From assembly GCA_013176395.1 (NCBI GenBank), contig JABMLP010000019.1:930001-994000 (forward strand): DNA of 64,000 nucleotides. The letters run 5' to 3'. The position numbers and the translations under genes are program-made. Numbering within the stretch: the first letter of the stretch is position 1; each line of letters opens with the position of its first letter. The DNA comes from Venturia oleaginea (lineage: Eukaryota; Ascomycota; Dothideomycetes; Venturiales; Venturiaceae). The notes below the pieces were generated by a model. It saw nothing but the letters and a program-made list of their open reading frames with translations. It was not told the origin of the DNA and searched no databases. Shown piece after piece: positions 61,269 through 64,000 of the stretch.

Positions 61269-62000
61269 ATGGCCAACACAACCATCCACAAAGCCTGGCA
61301 CCTGATCCAACACGCCGGCACGGACAACGATGAAATCATCCACCTACCCACAACACCCTCCTATCCCTTCCACATCTTCTCCCGAAACTTCAACCAATCC
61401 GAATTATCCTACTACAGCGACTTTCTAAACCGCGGCTACCCCTTCAACAATGCCTGGCTAAGAGAAAGACACAGCGACGCCCCGGCCAGGAACATGAAAC
61501 ACGCCGAACGCGTTGAATGGGAGAAATACAGACAGTGGGAGAAGACTGATCAGGCGCCTGAGCCGTCCGTGCTGCCGCAGGTTACCGTGAGCCAGGGACT
61601 ACGAGATTTCTGGTCGGTGGAGGAAGAAGACATGAGCGCGCTGACCATCGTCGATGATCCCGGGTTAGTCGAAAGCGAACTCGTTTATTTCTTCCTCGTG
61701 CACGGGAAACCGGGGCCGGGACATGTCAAAGTCGTTATGCGGTGGGATTTACTTGGGGCGGCGCAGGCGATGATGTGGGAGGTTGCGAATGGGTTTTCTG
61801 TCGTCTTTTCCGGGGCGGTGTTGAAGGAGCAGTTGGAGATTGGTTTGGGGGAGGGGAGGATTTGGACCAAGGTGGGGAGTTTGGCTGAGTTGAGGAAGAT
61901 GAAGGATTTGAAGACGGCTAGTTTGGATGGGGCGAGGAGTGAGAGGGTGAGGGCGGAGAAGTTGAGGGAGTTTAGGCAGAGTTTGAGGGTTTTGTGCTGA
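61269..62000 (+). CDS. Hypothetical protein, 243 residues
   Basis: Single exon from ATG 61269 (MANTTIHKAWHLIQ). Soluble, mixed composition: FHIFSRNFNQSELSYYSDFL, VEWEKYRQWEK, then a probable beta-rich core (ELVYFFLVHGKPGPGHVKVVMRWDLLGAA, NGFSVVFSGAVLKEQLEI) and a charged helical C-terminus. There are no membrane spans, signal peptide or known catalytic motif. The codon use is noticeably uneven: C-rich third positions in the first half and G-rich in the second. The frame is open further upstream, but without an ATG before 61269. I do not recognise the family. Confidence 0.6.
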   Translation: MANTTIHKAWHLIQHAGTDNDEIIHLPTTPSYPFHIFSRNFNQSELSYYSDFLNRGYPFNNAWLRERHSDAPARNMKHAERVEWEKYRQWEKTDQAPEPSVLPQVTVSQGLRDFWSVEEEDMSALTIVDDPGLVESELVYFFLVHGKPGPGHVKVVMRWDLLGAAQAMMWEVANGFSVVFSGAVLKEQLEIGLGEGRIWTKVGSLAELRKMKDLKTASLDGARSERVRAEKLREFRQSLRVLC

Positions 62001-63904
62001 AATCGAGGACAGTAATTTAATGATTTGTATAACTTCGCACGTTATCCCGACACACCTACACCTTTTGTGACTGCTGCTGCGTCTTTTTACGCCGTCGAGG
62101 CCTGCTGGACTCTTACGATCTTCGCCCAAGATGAGGTGTCGCAACCCTGTAAGTTCGTGCCTTTCTCTCTCATGGTTCTTAGCTATCAATCGTCGAATTT
62201 TAGCCGAGCAGAGGTCTGTGTATTCGGATTCTCCTTGCTTGGCAACGAATACGTCATGAACCCTTAGGCTCACTTGGTGACAGTGAAATACTCTCTCCTG
62301 CTTCTCGCTATCCGATGCTGAGCTTTCAACCCAATGAGGCGCTGGAGCTACACAAATCGTCAGCCATGTTCACGAGATGAGTAGTCAATGTATCAAGTGT
62401 GTTGAAGCGAGCCAATCAATCGTGGTAGAGTGCTCGATGGAGCTTCGATGGTCATTTGACCCGTACTTGCGCATGAATTGAGTTGAGGTAGGAGTGGCAT
62501 TCAAACGAGCAATATTAATGTTTGGTAGCAGTCGAATGCCCACTCCTTGTCATGATCAGAATCGCTATGGTAAGATCATGTAGCGGAAAGAATGGCTCAA
62601 GCCGGGCACCTTTTCCTTATCAGACTCCCTCACTCCAAGAGCGATATTGATGACCCTCTGGCAAGTTTCAGAAATTAGACCAGGAAATTCAATGATGGCG
62701 ATCTCGAACTGAAGGACTTGAACAAGAAAGGAGGATTTAATACCTAGAGCTATGGGAGGGGGCCCCGGAAACAGAACTAGCAGGCGCCTTGAGTCACTCC
62801 TTTTGCCATTTACAAGTTAGTCTCCTCTCTTTGCCGCCATTGTCCGAGTGTAAGAGGGGGGTATGTACTTGCCGGACAGCATTGTGAATACGTGCTTCAT
62901 GGCTCTTAGCTATGATGGTTTCCCTGTATAACAATGCCATCTTTTGTATGTTTTTGTCCGTTTTATGAGACATTGTGAATAGGATATCGCTTCCTTTTGC
63001 CTACCCCCTCGCTTTCCCAGCTGAGCAAACCTTTATTATTCTGCCGGCTACCTTCAAGACTGATCTCCATCCCGCATATAGCCATGAAGTTCACTCAAAG
63101 CGCCACGCTGCATGGTCCTGTTGGAACCTCTCTCTCTCTCTCTCTTGCCGTAGTTCGCTGCTCGTCCTCGCACCCGTCGCCATTATGCACTCGTCCTATG
63201 ATCGAAGAGCGATCTACCACCATGATGATCCAGCCGTTCCAGCTGACTAATCTTTCCTTCTGCCGCAGCAATATCAGTAACACGATGACATTGTAGTATG
63301 CCTCATGTTTGAGCATTGAGGTTCAGTGGTTCTACGCGGGGGGCGGACGTCATCAAGCAGCTGGCTGGATGTGGGACTCTCGAGGTGAGGCTGTGGAGGA
63401 ATATTGGTCTATTGTGGGCTGGCCGGTGTCCCAATATAGTCCGAGTCAATACTGCTCTGGGCAGTGTTCTGTGAATGAAAGCGACCTCTAGTGTTGTTGG
63501 ATGCGAAGTGTGCCTGAACTTCCTGAAGCCAACTTGTGAGGCGTCTCCGATCTCCTTAATTTACGACCAACGGAAAGAAAACACCATCAACATCACTGCC
63601 ATCCCAACCCCTCAGCACTCATCCTCGCCGTGTGCTGGCCATCGCATCATCTCAGGGCTTCATCCCACACGTCTTCATCGCTCCAGTCGCCCCCAGCGCT
63701 CTCCTTCACTCCGTCTCCGCATATACGCCCACGCGAGTCGAACGCGCCGACCTCCTCCACCACCATCCGAATCCTTCATCTCCGATTCACAATACAGCAA
63801 GCCTGAACACAACCAGCGCAGTCATCACATCGTGCAACCGCCATCCACTGAGAAACTGCGTTTCCTCATCGGGATGGTGCTGTGTTTGGTACGCAGGTAA
63901 TACT
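62001..63904. other. Intergenic, no confident gene
   Basis: 1.9 kb with only short frames; a CT microsatellite lies at about 63130-63146. The last 300 bp are C/T/A-rich, as in promoter/leader regions, and precede the partial frame at 63905. Confidence 0.45.
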
Positions 63905-64000
63905 ATGTCGCGAGCTGCCAAAGACAAACTGTCTTTTCCACTACGCAACACTTCTTCTACGCAAGACCGTAATTCCTCCCAGAGTCGCTCATCAGCATTT
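63905..64000 (+). CDS. Possible N-terminus of a gene running off the window
   Basis: ATG at 63905 opens a frame with no stop to the window end (32 codons, Ser/Arg-rich: MSRAAKDKLSFPLRN). It is preceded by an acceptor-like CGCAG and a C/A-rich stretch. It is too short to assign, and only suggests a gene start here. Confidence 0.3.
   Translation, partial: MSRAAKDKLSFPLRNTSSTQDRNSSQSRSSAF

Overview
The window is nuclear DNA of a filamentous ascomycete (Pezizomycotina). The evidence is many short GT-AG introns of about 50-75 nt with CTAAC-like branch sites, a Zn2Cys6 regulator, an alpha-factor-type pheromone precursor and a Fot1/pogo transposon remnant. I lean towards Leotiomycetes from overall protein feel, but this is inference. 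Genes are compact and lie on both strands, separated by long stretches in which I see no gene.

Left arm (1-10.9 kb): a carboxylesterase 3' end with an in-frame stop, two unrecognised small genes, then the divergent pair cct2 (chaperonin CCT beta) and sad1/USP39 (tri-snRNP protein). A BTB-like/coiled-coil gene and a membrane J-domain gene follow. From 11.5 to 15.6 kb lies a decayed accessory patch. It holds a 1.1-kb internally deleted Fot1/pogo element whose open frame survives the deletion, a broken member of a Cys/His-motif family, and two more stop-interrupted coding remnants.

Middle (17.8-39.7 kb): a membrane-anchored left-handed beta-helix acyltransferase-like gene, a small alpha-pheromone precursor gene, msm1 (mitochondrial methionyl-tRNA synthetase, 8 exons), an unrecognised 394-residue protein, and a Zn2Cys6 factor of RosA/NosA/Pro1 type. 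The last faces a SAM-PH domain gene across a 3.6-kb intergenic region.

Right arm (41.4-64 kb): several disrupted genes (a 41.5-kb remnant, a J-like gene frameshifted by a 17-bp tandem duplication, a multi-span membrane gene with two frameshifts), two adjacent intact members of the Cys/His family, and small unrecognised genes. The housekeeping genes here are rpl38, trm112, gfa1 (first enzyme of the hexosamine/chitin pathway) and rib4 (lumazine synthase). Two copies of a roughly 65-bp near-palindrome lie about 5 kb apart, one inside a rib4 intron.

Most housekeeping gene models here were assembled by hand from splice signals and phase, and the totals close in frame. Functions were assigned by recognising motifs, without any database search.
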